Below are positions 27,405 through 35,322 of a stretch of 64,000 nt of DNA, piece by piece. The stretch spans positions 1-64,000 of the forward strand of contig JAEYNR010000099.1 of assembly GCA_023412475.1 (NCBI GenBank). The letters run 5' to 3'. Under the pieces are notes generated by a model, which was not told the DNA's origin, did no database searches, and saw nothing but the letters and a program-made list of their open reading frames with translations. The position numbers and the translations under genes were made by a program. The first letter of the stretch is position 1, and each line of letters opens with the position of its first letter. Origin of the DNA: Fibrobacterota bacterium. GTDB taxonomy: Bacteria > Fibrobacterota > Chitinivibrionia > Chitinivibrionales > Chitinispirillaceae.

Positions 27405-28812
27405 TTCTGGTCCGTGAATTAAAAAGTTTTCTCAGTTCTTCGAAAGATGTTTTTCCTTGTGGGTCCAGAGGTATTTTCTGGACAAAACGCCAGTATTTTG
27501 GAACCAGTGTCTGTGCAAAATACTGAAACAGCACGGCTTTGAGTTCAGACACCAAAGTTCTTCTTTCTTTGCTTTGAACTGTTTCTGGAGTCTCAACCAC
27601 GCATGCCAGAACCGTTCTATCATAACTGCCTTGTCTTCGGGTGATTGGAAATATTTTGCATGAATTGACACCTGGAAAGGCTTTCAGTGTTTTTTCCATC
27701 TCTTCCAGGGAAGCCCTTTTCTCTCCGATCTTTACGATTCTATCGCCTCTACCGTAAAGAAGAAACCGGTTATCGCTGTAAATCTTTACGATATCTCCCA
27801 TTGTGAACCATTGATCCTGTGAATCTTCCAGCGATATAAACGGCGATTTCACCTGCAGAAATCCTTCTTCATTTTTCCTAATTTCAATTGAAGGAAAGGG
27901 GGTCCACTTTTCAGTGTCTGAATCTGAAGTCTGAGAACGCCAGGCTACACCTCCGGTTTCGGTGGAACCAAGCACTTCAATAGGAGAAATACCGGATTTG
28001 GAGCTGAGACGGTGCGCATTTTCAGTATCCAACATGCTTCCAGATGAAAATATTGCTTTGCAATAACTACTCATTGAATCCAAGTTAACCAAATCGGGTA
28101 AAAGTTTCAGGTGGGCTGGCCCGGAAACAAGCACATTTTTGCTGCCACACTCTATCATGTCAGCAATCATTTTTTCCGGATAAAAAAAGGTTTCATCGAT
28201 AAATACCCGGCTTGTACAAATGGGCAGCAGAATTTTATGCAGAAGTCCGTAGATGTGCTGGTGAGAAACTGTAGAAAAGGTTTGTGCATTCTCCAGCAAC
28301 GAACCGAAAACACTATTCTGGACAAGTAGTTCGGAGTTAAGGTTGTTAATGGTTTTTCTGATACATTTTCTTTCACCTGTAGTTCCGGATGTGAATAGCT
28401 CGAGCAATATTTCATTATCTGGCAGAGGCTTGAATTCTGTACAATCTTGTGCACCGTTTTGAAGAGGGTCAATTTTTTTTAACTCTATATCGCAATCGGA
28501 TTGATCGGTAATGAATGCGTCAACATATTTTTCAAACCGTTTTAAAACTTCCAGGCTGTTGTTAGGGGGGAGCACACAAACTGCCCCCCTATGCCATACA
28601 GAAAACAGTGCCACCGCGAATTGATATGAAGATTTACAATAAACCAGGTATTTATTGTGAACCGGTTCGGAATAAAGTTTCTGATATAACTTACTTACAT
28701 CGGACTGGAATTTCCCCCAGTTTATGTCAACACCATCTTTGCGACATATGATTGAGGACTTGTCGTTGCCAATCAGAACCGAGAAAAGAGAATTGAAATT
28801 TCTATTCATCAT
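27397..28812 (-). CDS. AMP-dependent acyl/aryl-ACP ligase (ApeH-like)
   Basis: 471 residues of the ANL adenylate-forming family. P-loop LFTSGTTGERK (139-149), LGSTETGGVAW (281-291), MGDIVKIY and GRGDRIVKIGEKRASLEEME hinge, and the catalytic Lys in QGKTSFEEL near 454. It activates a carboxylic acid as acyl-AMP and passes it to a thiol. In APE synthesis the orthologue loads the aryl starter acid onto ACP; the ammonia-lyase two genes away would supply an arylacrylate. It is short of the usual ~500-550 residues of free CoA ligases, in agreement with the cluster type. Confidence 0.85.
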   Translation of the reverse strand: MMNRNFNSLFSVLIGNDKSSIICRKDGVDINWGKFQSDVSKLYQKLYSEPVHNKYLVYCKSSYQFAVALFSVWHRGAVCVLPPNNSLEVLKRFEKYVDAFITDQSDCDIELKKIDPLQNGAQDCTEFKPLPDNEILLELFTSGTTGERKCIRKTINNLNSELLVQNSVFGSLLENAQTFSTVSHQHIYGLLHKILLPICTSRVFIDETFFYPEKMIADMIECGSKNVLVSGPAHLKLLPDLVNLDSMSSYCKAIFSSGSMLDTENAHRLSSKSGISPIEVLGSTETGGVAWRSQTSDSDTEKWTPFPSIEIRKNEEGFLQVKSPFISLEDSQDQWFTMGDIVKIYSDNRFLLYGRGDRIVKIGEKRASLEEMEKTLKAFPGVNSCKIFPITRRQGSYDRTVLACVVETPETVQSKERRTLVSELKAVLFQYFAQTLVPKYWRFVQKIPLDPQGKTSFEELRKLFNSRTRNV

Positions 28813-28918
28813 AACACTCTTTCAGGCAAAGCTAACTTCACGGTAGTAATTATCCTAATGATTCGATTACCGGGTTTTCTGATTTAAAATCAGGAAACAC
28901 CATCACCAGAGAAAAACC

Positions 28919-29569
28919 TTATCCCTTAGAATCGGCTGAATAAGGCTTAAAAATTCGTTTAAAAATAGAATCTATAAAGCTGTTGCCGTAATTTCTGAAA
29001 CGATAATATCTGTATGTCATTTCAATGAAAAAGATTAATCCTATTAATATATAGGATATAAAACCATTGTAAATGATCCAGTGATCCATGTTTTCTGAGG
29101 CGGATATCACTAAAGAGATACTTCCATTAATGACAAAGAAAAATGACCAAAAAAGAGTCAGATTCCTGCAGTATTTTACTTCTTTTTCCGACAAGGATTT
29201 AACCTGCTTTCTGGCAAATATCTCAACAATCGGAGGACCGATTATAAGAGTAGATCCGAAACTCAACAATAACCCCAGGTTGATCAAAGCAGGAGTGTAA
29301 AGAGCAAGTGAAGCCCGATTAAGAATAATGGCCAGTCCCAAAAGAGCGGCAATAATGATAAGAATTAAAACCTGATTTTTTTTCATTCCACCTCTAAGAC
29401 CGGACGCACTTCTTAACAGGTACAAAAACAACAAGCCATATAACAGGTATCGGATCCCAAAGTATTTGATCCCGAAATAGATAATAAAGGGTACAAGAAC
29501 CGTGATCACGGGAACAAAAAAATTGAGTATTAATTTAAACGGTTTTATTACCTGAGGTACTTCTGCCAT
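28919..29569 (-). CDS. Polytopic membrane protein, COG4648/ApeG-like
   Basis: 216 residues with about six or seven predicted membrane helices (first around 14-32, then 40-52, 66-84, 90-110, 140-158, 165-185). The C-terminal tail is basic and soluble. APE clusters carry an uncharacterised membrane protein of this size between the ACP and the AMP-ligase genes, which is exactly its place here. Function unknown; it may hold the synthase complex to the inner membrane. A small hairpin (CTGATTTTAAATCAG region, 28878-28907) lies between this gene and the ligase. Confidence 0.72.
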   Translation of the reverse strand: MAEVPQVIKPFKLILNFFVPVITVLVPFIIYFGIKYFGIRYLLYGLLFLYLLRSASGLRGGMKKNQVLILIIIAALLGLAIILNRASLALYTPALINLGLLLSFGSTLIIGPPIVEIFARKQVKSLSEKEVKYCRNLTLFWSFFFVINGSISLVISASENMDHWIIYNGFISYILIGLIFFIEMTYRYYRFRNYGNSFIDSIFKRIFKPYSADSKG

Positions 29570-29765
29570 GGCTTATCTAACCTGAAAACAGATGTAAAAT
29601 ATCTTGTTAACGTCCGACATTATGGAAAATGCTTCGAATAAAATTAAAAAATCTGTTCCCTATGATACAGTCCTGTTTGGAAACTGACTGTTTTTCATCT
29701 TTATTCATCCAGAAAAACAGGGAAATTAATGCTTTCCTTAAAAAGGAACTATCCTATAGTGAAGC

Positions 29766-30032
29766 CTATTGATTAAGGTTATTTAAAATAAAGTCTGCAA
29801 GTGAATCTATTGAAGAGAAATAGGATTGGATTTCTTCTTCGGATTTACCTTTCAGCTTTACACCATACTTTTTCTGTATCGCAACTCCCAACTCCAAAGC
29901 ATCGATTGAGTCCAATCCAAGCCCCTCACTAAATATGGGCTGGTCATCTCTGATATCCTCAACCGAAACATCCTCCAGGTCCAACTCTCTTATTATCAGT
30001 TCCTTTAATTCCTTTTTAAACTCATCACTCAT
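29766..30032 (-). CDS. Acyl carrier protein (ApeE/ApeF-like)
   Basis: 88 residues; phosphopantetheine site GLGLDSIDALEL with Ser42, and an acidic helix II. It starts with GGAG seven bases upstream. It probably carries the chain for the ApeC-like and ApeO-like condensing enzymes. The protein is distinct from the ACP at 15194, so each may belong to its own condensing unit. Confidence 0.92.
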   Translation of the reverse strand: MSDEFKKELKELIIRELDLEDVSVEDIRDDQPIFSEGLGLDSIDALELGVAIQKKYGVKLKGKSEEEIQSYFSSIDSLADFILNNLNQ

Positions 30033-30075
30033 TATGAACTCCTATTAAAAAATAGAGATGGTTGCTTGCTATAAT

Positions 30076-30813
30076 TCAGGCTGTTAATTGCCTTTTCCAT
30101 GTAAATCGGAAATCCGATGTTTCTGATGTGAAAATGTCTTTGTTACCATTTAGAAAATGAAAATAAAACTCCAATGCGTCAAACATTTGATTCTGTTTCT
30201 TCTGGCCACAGATTGGTTCAAAATCGAAACATAATTGGTTTTGCTGGGTCTTGTCAGTTGAAATTATCATAGACAACGAATAAGGCAGACATGAGGTGTT
30301 ACTGTAAGCCTCCAGATCTGCATCCAGTGGGAGATCTGCACATGTTAGCAATATATCATTACCACAGAATCGTTTTAAATTCAGAACCGTTTCCAGAAAA
30401 CCATAACATAGGGAAGATTCGCTTGAAGAGATGGCGCTGGATGGTAATTTGTTGCCAAAAAAGATGGAGTAGTGTGCAAAAGGCATGTTTAAAACAGAAT
30501 TAACAAACATCTGAGGGGAAATTAGTTCACCATTTGCGATGTCTTGAAGAATTTTCAAGCCATTGTTAATGTCGCCATTTCTGGAAGATAATACAGTTAT
30601 GAAATTTCTGTTTTCTGCATTAGTGCATTTTATGGCTGAATGCAGGACTAATTTCGAAAAATTGTTAAGCTTTCGCTGCTTCTTTTTATCGATGAGGTCT
30701 GGAGCAGGGATTTCCCATTTTTCATGTCGAAACCGAGAATCCAAATCGCTTAATGGTTCACTTAACGAAAAGGGGGTCCATAAATAGAAACTCTTAATGG
30801 CCAAAGTAATCAT
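30076..30813 (-). CDS. Beta-ketoacyl synthase-like chain-length factor (ApeC-like)
   Basis: 245 residues from ATG 30813; a longer frame begins at 30978 but its extra N-terminus is hydrophobic, of low complexity and unlike the family. Recognisable parts: YLWTPFSLSEPL start, KWEIPAPDLIDKKKQRKLN, then LVLHSAIKCTN, NSVLNMPFAHYSIFFG and GNDILLTCADLP. This is the short Ketoacyl-synt_2 type that lacks the thiolase active-site Cys and His motifs; such proteins partner with an active KS in APE clusters. The start has only a distant AGAGGA. It is the first gene of the - strand series. Confidence 0.72.
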   Translation of the reverse strand: MITLAIKSFYLWTPFSLSEPLSDLDSRFRHEKWEIPAPDLIDKKKQRKLNNFSKLVLHSAIKCTNAENRNFITVLSSRNGDINNGLKILQDIANGELISPQMFVNSVLNMPFAHYSIFFGNKLPSSAISSSESSLCYGFLETVLNLKRFCGNDILLTCADLPLDADLEAYSNTSCLPYSLSMIISTDKTQQNQLCFDFEPICGQKKQNQMFDALEFYFHFLNGNKDIFTSETSDFRFTWKRQLTA

Positions 30814-31026
30814 ATGGAAGCGGAAAATCCTCTGAAATTCGCTAAAGCTGATAAAGTATCCAATAATATATAACTGTGCAGAAGGAAATTGTAGTTTTTT
30901 TATATCTTTATTATATACCCGCAAGCACAAAAGAATGAAAAAGTATAGAATAGTGCATAGTCCGTTTTTATACGGCACCTGATTTATTATTTAGCTAACG
31001 TGTCACATGTCTACTGGAACAGGGGG

Positions 31027-31072
31027 TGCCGAATAGGACCGGAATCACCTGCCGAATAGACCGCAATACACG
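31027..31072. promoter_or_regulatory. Two direct repeats of TGCCGAATAG spaced 23 bp apart
   Basis: TGCCGAATAGGACCGGAAT at 31027 and TGCCGAATAGACCGCAATA at 31050 share 16 of about 19 positions. A 23-bp period is just over two helical turns. The pair is about 215 bp upstream of the first - strand cluster gene, a plausible operator for an activator or repressor. The rest of 30814-31381 has no gene I can support. Confidence 0.35.
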
Positions 31073-31381
31073 AATGAACAGGAAATGGGATGCCACTTGA
31101 TGAATTGAGAGCTTTTACCCACAGATTATCGAGAGTTTAATAAAGATGTAGCTATTCAGATTTTTTAAATCGGTAGTTACGAAACACCAAAACTAATAAC
31201 AATAAGCATTAAATTATAAAACGAATTTCGGGCATAAGATCAGAAAATAGGAAAACGTACCTATTCGATAAACTTCAGGTACTTGAAATACTCTTATTCC
31301 TGATTAGAACTTAGAGTTTTGTGATTTGGAATTTTTTCCGGTTGAAGTTTAAAGTGCTGAGTAGAATAAAGTTGTTCTGAG

Positions 31382-32074
31382 TCAGTGTCTGTATAGTTGT
31401 TTCCCGTCTTTGGTGTATACATCTCTGATTTTATTGCGCTTAATGGCACCGCCGATGATCAGGCCTAAGCCGGAGCCAATACAAGTGCCTCCAAGAGAAA
31501 AACAATCAAAAAGGTGATTAGAGTAATCATAGTCATGGTAGTAATTATTATAGTGGTTATGACTTTTTATTAATGTTGCCAGTCCATCGATAGCAAAAAA
31601 TAATCCGATGGTTGCGATTCCACCTCCGATACCCATTAGTCTGTTACCTTTTTTTCTGTTTCTTCTGTTTGAGTAATATAGTCGGTAGTTCTCAGCATCA
31701 AGATTCAAACCCTTAGCAATTCTATAATGCTTTGCATTGAATCCTTCGCTTCTAAACTCCATTTTTTCAGAAATTTTCTGCAAATCCATAAGTTTTTGCA
31801 GTTTAATGAGTTTCTGCAGCTCCATGAGCTTTCCGGCATCCATAGTATTTTGATCATCTGCAGAATTTTGATCATCTGCAGAATTTTGAGCATCTGCAGA
31901 ATTTTGGGCATCTGCAGAATTTTGGGCATCTGCAGAATTTTGATCATCTGCAGAATTTTGATCATCTGCAGTATTTTGAGCATCTGCAGTATTTATCTCT
32001 TCAGGTTCAGCCAAAACCATGCGGGAGAGCAGGATAAAAACAATTAATGTTATTGACAATCTAATCGTTTTCAT
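31382..32074 (-). CDS. Secreted small protein with hexapeptide repeats; paralogue A of a local family
   Basis: 230 residues. Signal peptide (IRLSITLIVFILLSRMVLA), then about eight copies of the hexapeptide N(S/T)AD(A/D)Q encoded by an 18-bp tandem repeat (plus strand about 31845-31990). A helical LQKL segment follows, then a family domain: F..EGFNAKHYRIAKGLNLDAENY, MGIGGG and GLGLIIGGAIKRNKI. The domain matches the two neighbours at 32178 and 33215, but here the C-terminus stops at KDGKQLYRH and lacks their shared LDAI.DRYGMQLSLSF end. Two small hydrophobic Gly-rich segments could be membrane-inserted. Function unknown. The glycine-zipper-like patches suggest an envelope protein. Confidence 0.7.
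   Translation of the reverse strand: MKTIRLSITLIVFILLSRMVLAEPEEINTADAQNTADDQNSADDQNSADAQNSADAQNSADAQNSADDQNSADDQNTMDAGKLMELQKLIKLQKLMDLQKISEKMEFRSEGFNAKHYRIAKGLNLDAENYRLYYSNRRNRKKGNRLMGIGGGIATIGLFFAIDGLATLIKSHNHYNNYYHDYDYSNHLFDCFSLGGTCIGSGLGLIIGGAIKRNKIRDVYTKDGKQLYRH
31845..31990. repeat. 18-bp tandem repeat coding the hexapeptide N(S/T)AD(A/D)Q
   Basis: Units close to ATCTGCAGAATTTTGATC follow each other about eight times inside the - strand gene. The 18-bp length keeps frame, so copy number could vary without breaking the protein. The copies differ at GATC/GAGC/GGGC, which alternate Asp and Ala in the peptide. Confidence 0.9.
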
Positions 32075-32177
32075 CAGCGTATTCTCCTCCCCCAGAATGT
32101 TATATGGAGTTTTAGGCTTAAAAATAAATTTAGCTCAAAATAATTTCTGCTTAGGGAAAAGCAGCTTTCACTCAAGC

Positions 32178-32687
32178 TTAAAAAGAAAGTGACAACTGCA
32201 TCCCGTACCTGTCTTTTATTGCGTCTAATTCTGGTCTCAGGCTTAGCCGTGTTCCACTTTTTGTGAATACTTTTCCAATTTTGCTGCGTTTAACTGCTCC
32301 ACCGATAAGCAGGCCAGCTCCAGTGGCCACAGATACTCCTCCTGCTATCGTGTAAATAGTCTTGGTATTATCAACCACATTATAATCATCGTTGTAGTCA
32401 TCGAACAGTTCATCGTAAGGCTCAAGTATTGCTGCCAAAACAAAAAGCAGAAGTCCTTCAATGCATAATCCTCCTCCGATTCCCATCATTACAGCACCTT
32501 TGATTTTATTGGACTTATTTGAAACAAAGATGGTGTAGTTTTCAAGATCCAGATTGTTTTTTTTGGCAATTTCGTAGTGTTTCCAATTGAATCCTTTTTC
32601 AATAAACATATCCCTTTCTGCATTATCAGCATGGACAATCCAGGTCTGCAGAATAAGTATTACGAGGAAGAGAAGGTATCTGTTCAT
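32178..32687 (-). CDS. Small secreted protein, paralogue B
   Basis: 169 residues from ATG 32687, which starts a signal peptide (MNRYLLFLVILILQTWIVHA); an in-frame ATG at 32723 would add a charged leader. Family domain: FIEKGFNWKHYEIAKKNNLDL, then MGIGGGLC hydrophobic segment, a Tyr/Asp-rich loop and GAGLLIGGAVKRSKIGKVF, ending DRYGMQLSLSF. The terminal Phe is like that of outer-membrane beta proteins, although the protein is small. Very similar to 33215, so these are tandem paralogues. Function not known. Confidence 0.7.
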   Translation of the reverse strand: MNRYLLFLVILILQTWIVHADNAERDMFIEKGFNWKHYEIAKKNNLDLENYTIFVSNKSNKIKGAVMMGIGGGLCIEGLLLFVLAAILEPYDELFDDYNDDYNVVDNTKTIYTIAGGVSVATGAGLLIGGAVKRSKIGKVFTKSGTRLSLRPELDAIKDRYGMQLSLSF

Positions 32688-32909
32688 TTTCAATCTTTCT
32701 TTTGCTGACCCATCTTGTTCCAAGTGAAGTCAAGTTTAAGAACAATTTTGTCTTTATGGCCCATTGTGTGTGCCTGTCAGAATAAAGAAAAATATAACTG
32801 GTTAAAGAATAAGAAGTCAAGTCATCAATTAAATGATAGAAACGGAGAAGCTAATTGCCAGGATCAAGATTGTTAAGTTAATTTTTAATCCTGAGGAAAC
32901 CTCAGGTGA

Positions 32910-33081
32910 TTAATCGTATTGCAAACTGTGCCGTTTAGGAAAAGAGCAAGACTTGAGAACTTTCTGCAGTTCCATGGCATTTTGTACGCCTGCAGTATCC
33001 TGTATATCTGCGATATTCTGCTCTTCAGATTCACCAGCCAGGGTCACCTGGAAAAGCAGAACAATGATAACTTAGAGTTAT
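32910..33081 (-). pseudogene. Decayed N-terminal fragment of the same paralogue family
   Basis: On the - strand from about 33081 a frame reads VIIVLLFQVTLAGESEEQN, then IADIQDTAGVQNAMELQKVL, ending in TAA near 32910. This matches the signal peptide, the Asp-Gln-Asn repeat and the MELQKLIKL segment of the gene at 31382. No start codon or downstream family domain remains. It is best read as the truncated 5' part of a fourth copy. Confidence 0.5.
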
Positions 33082-33214
33082 TGGCACCCTCGCTGTTCTT
33101 ATAAGATAGCAAACCAGAATACTATGTAGAATTTTCAGTTTGTCATGTAGCTAATAAAAGAAATTGTTTGTTCCAATATAGCCTGTTCAAGGAAAAGCCA
33201 TTTTTCACTAGCAC

Positions 33215-33736
33215 TCAGAAGGAAAGTGACAACTGCATCCCGTACCTGTCGTTTATTGCGTCCAATTTTGGTTTCAGGCTGAGTCGTGTTCCACTTTTTG
33301 TGAATACTTTTCCAATTTGAGTACGTTTAACAGCTCCACCAATTATCAGGCCCGCTCCAGTGGCACAAAATATTCCTCCTGTTACCAAGAAAAAACCTTT
33401 AATAGCATCTACCTCATCATCGCCACTATAGCCATAATTATAATAATCATCATAGCTATTATCGACAGAGCTGACAAGTGCTCCGAGAAAAATAAAATAG
33501 AGTCCTATTCCGCAGGTTCCTCCTCCGACTCCTAACATCACAGCACCTCTGATTTTATTGGACTTGTTTGAATTAAAGATGGTGTAGTTTTCCAGATCCA
33601 GATTTAGTCTTTGAGCCTTTTCGTAATGCTTCCAATTGAATCCTTTTTCAATAAACATCTCTCTTTCGGCATCATCTGCCTGGACAACCCAGGTCTGTAG
33701 AATAAGTGTTATCAGTATGAGAAGGTACCTGTTCAT
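33215..33736 (-). CDS. Small secreted protein, paralogue C
   Basis: 173 residues; AAAGGAGG lies 7 bases before the ATG, the best ribosome site of the three. Signal peptide MNRYLLILITLILQTWVVQA, domain FIEKGFNWKHYEKAQRLNLDL, LGVGGGTCGIGLYFIFLG, an acidic Tyr-rich loop, and GAGLIIGGAVKRTQIGKVF ending DRYGMQLSLSF. Closest to 32178 along its full length. The variable loop between the two Gly-rich segments is where the paralogues differ most, as in surface-exposed loops. Function unknown. Confidence 0.72.
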   Translation of the reverse strand: MNRYLLILITLILQTWVVQADDAEREMFIEKGFNWKHYEKAQRLNLDLENYTIFNSNKSNKIRGAVMLGVGGGTCGIGLYFIFLGALVSSVDNSYDDYYNYGYSGDDEVDAIKGFFLVTGGIFCATGAGLIIGGAVKRTQIGKVFTKSGTRLSLKPKLDAINDRYGMQLSLSF

Positions 33737-34014
33737 TTACAATCCTCCTTTAGCTGCCTATATTTTTCCAGGGAAAAGGCAAGTTTAAGAAAAAATTATT
33801 CTTTATGGTCATGGTGTATCTGTTCAGAAGAAAGAATAATATAACTGGTTAATGAATAATATGTCAAGTCGTCAATTAAGCTATTGAAGCGAAAAAGTTT
33901 GAGGTGATCTTCAAACAACCATAATTTCTGTAAAGTAAGACCGGCAAATCAGAAAATGTGTGTGTCAGAATACACAGTTTAACTGGTACTCACTGCTCAA
34001 AGGCGATCCAGGCT

Positions 34015-34575
34015 CTAATTACGGATGTTAACGACTGAATCGTTTTCAAATTCAACAACGAATGTACCGTATCTGTGTCGCCAATAACGCCAGTGATTAC
34101 TTTCAAGAGAAACGGTTTTATGTTTTGGTGGATATCCAACAGCCACCAGTACTGCTTGCTTACTCATCCCGATTCGCACTTCACCAAATTTAATAGCTTT
34201 CTGTTCTTCCTGGGTAAATTCGTTTAGATCAATTTTCGAAGTTGAGAGTGTTCTTTTAAAAATACCGTTCAGATTTTCTCCAGAGTAGGCAGTAACATTA
34301 TATATACAGATAGTTTCATCATCAGGTAATCTTATATATATGCTGTTTGCTGTATACCTGATAAAAGTAACAGGAGTATTCACCGGTAGAAATTTGCCAC
34401 GGCGATAATTTACAGTACTATGTTTGCCATACTCATGGGACAAACTGTGTTTTGTAAAGAAAATGTCGCCACGTTTGGCCTTTTTAAGCTCGTTTTGCAT
34501 CCTGGGCTGATCAGCAATCCCTGAAGTGGCTACAAAAAAAAGCAACAGGAAAAACATTTTTGTACGGTTTTGCAT
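34015..34575 (-). CDS. Secreted protein with SmpA/BamE-like C-terminal domain
   Basis: 186 residues with a signal peptide (KMFFLLLFFVATSGIA). Residues ~30-115 have no family that I recognise. The C-terminal part (KFGEVRIGMSKQAVLVAVGYPP, then HWRYWRHRYGTFVVEFENDSVVNI) follows the SmpA/OmlA pattern: a GM(S/T)...V...G.P turn and a pair of strands ending in (V/I)xF. BamE-like folds are small envelope modules. No lipobox Cys is present, so I do not call it the BAM subunit. It neighbours the paralogue family but shares no sequence with it. Confidence 0.65.
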   Translation of the reverse strand: MQNRTKMFFLLLFFVATSGIADQPRMQNELKKAKRGDIFFTKHSLSHEYGKHSTVNYRRGKFLPVNTPVTFIRYTANSIYIRLPDDETICIYNVTAYSGENLNGIFKRTLSTSKIDLNEFTQEEQKAIKFGEVRIGMSKQAVLVAVGYPPKHKTVSLESNHWRYWRHRYGTFVVEFENDSVVNIRN

Positions 34576-34769
34576 AAAAGCCTCTTTAATTATGGAATTA
34601 TGTTTTAATAGGGTTTTGAGTATCGAAAGTCAGAACTCGAAACATTTTACCATTGAACTAAAGCTTTCAACTCTTTTTCTGGTATAGATATGAAAAGTAA
34701 AATATTTGCTTGTGAAGTTCAAGTCAAGCTGAAACAGTTAAACAGTGTATACGAACGTCCGAAATTGCA

Positions 34770-34786
34770 CTATTAGATGCTAATAG
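34770..34786. repeat. Perfect inverted repeat CTATTAG-ATG-CTAATAG
   Basis: Arms at 34770-34776 and 34780-34786 with a 3-base loop; the pairing extends one more base pair (34769/34787). It lies immediately before the 43-bp tandem repeat and may be a binding site or a part of the same element. Confidence 0.5.
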
Positions 34787-34791
34787 TATAA

Positions 34792-34963
34792 GGAGGGACG
34801 TCGGGATTCACACAGTTCGATGGTGACAGTGTAAGGAGGGACGTCGGAAGTCATACAGTTCGATGGCGACAGTGTGGGAAAGGACGTCGGGAGCCATACA
34901 GTTTGATGGCGACAGTGTGGGAAGGGACGTCGGGAGTCATACAGTTCGATGGTGACAGTGCAA
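34792..34963. repeat. 43-bp tandem repeat, four copies
   Basis: Four consecutive units of exactly 43 bases, each containing GGACGTCGG, CATACAGTTCGATGG and GACAGTG. Units differ at 2-6 positions. 43 is not a multiple of 3, so the array is not coding. Together with the inverted repeat beside it, it is the main structure in the 747-bp gap between 34576 and 35322. Confidence 0.9.
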
Positions 34964-35125
34964 TTTTGGGTGACGGTGGTTATAATGGCTTTTGGTGATT
35001 GCGTTATTTGGGATGTTGGTGAGCGTGCTGTTATCTCATAAATGTGAAAAATGAGTGGAAATGGCTGTGATTTTTCAGAACAGAATTTAAGAGAGAACTG
35101 GCGGTTGTTTTGCAGAAGCGGGAGT

Positions 35126-35172
35126 AACACGATAAGGATGGTGCTGGTTCAGCGGTATCCTTATTTCGTGTT
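35126..35172. repeat. Long hairpin, 14-bp outer stem with a nested 4-bp stem
   Basis: AACACGATAAGGAT (35126-35139) pairs with ATCCTTATTTCGTGTT (35157-35172), with a 2-base bulge. Inside, GCTG-GTT-CAGC (35143-35153) forms a second stem. No U-tract follows on either strand, so it is not a simple terminator. It may be a small structured RNA, an attachment-type site or an end of an old element. Confidence 0.55.
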
Positions 35173-35322
35173 GTCGAGAGTTTGTCGGAGTGCAGTTTAT
35201 GTTGATGGAGCATAACTGTCGAAATCCACTTGGATTGGCAAATGTGTTTCCTGTAAAAAGCTGGTAGCTGGCAGGAAAACCCCTTTCATTTAGCAGGTGC
35301 TAATGAGAAGGGGATGGTTCGA

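Noticed and set aside
30814..30978. N-terminal extension of the ApeC-like gene
   Set aside because: The extra 55 residues are of low complexity and unlike the family, so the ATG at 30813 is preferred.
32919..33104. 61-residue + strand frame
   Set aside because: It lies antisense to the decayed paralogue fragment, which explains the sequence better.
34792..34963. Possible CRISPR array
   Set aside because: The repeats are directly adjacent with no distinct spacers and no cas gene is nearby.
34780..35130. 116-residue - strand frame rich in Pro, Ser and Thr
   Set aside because: It translates the 43-bp repeat, whose period is not a multiple of three.
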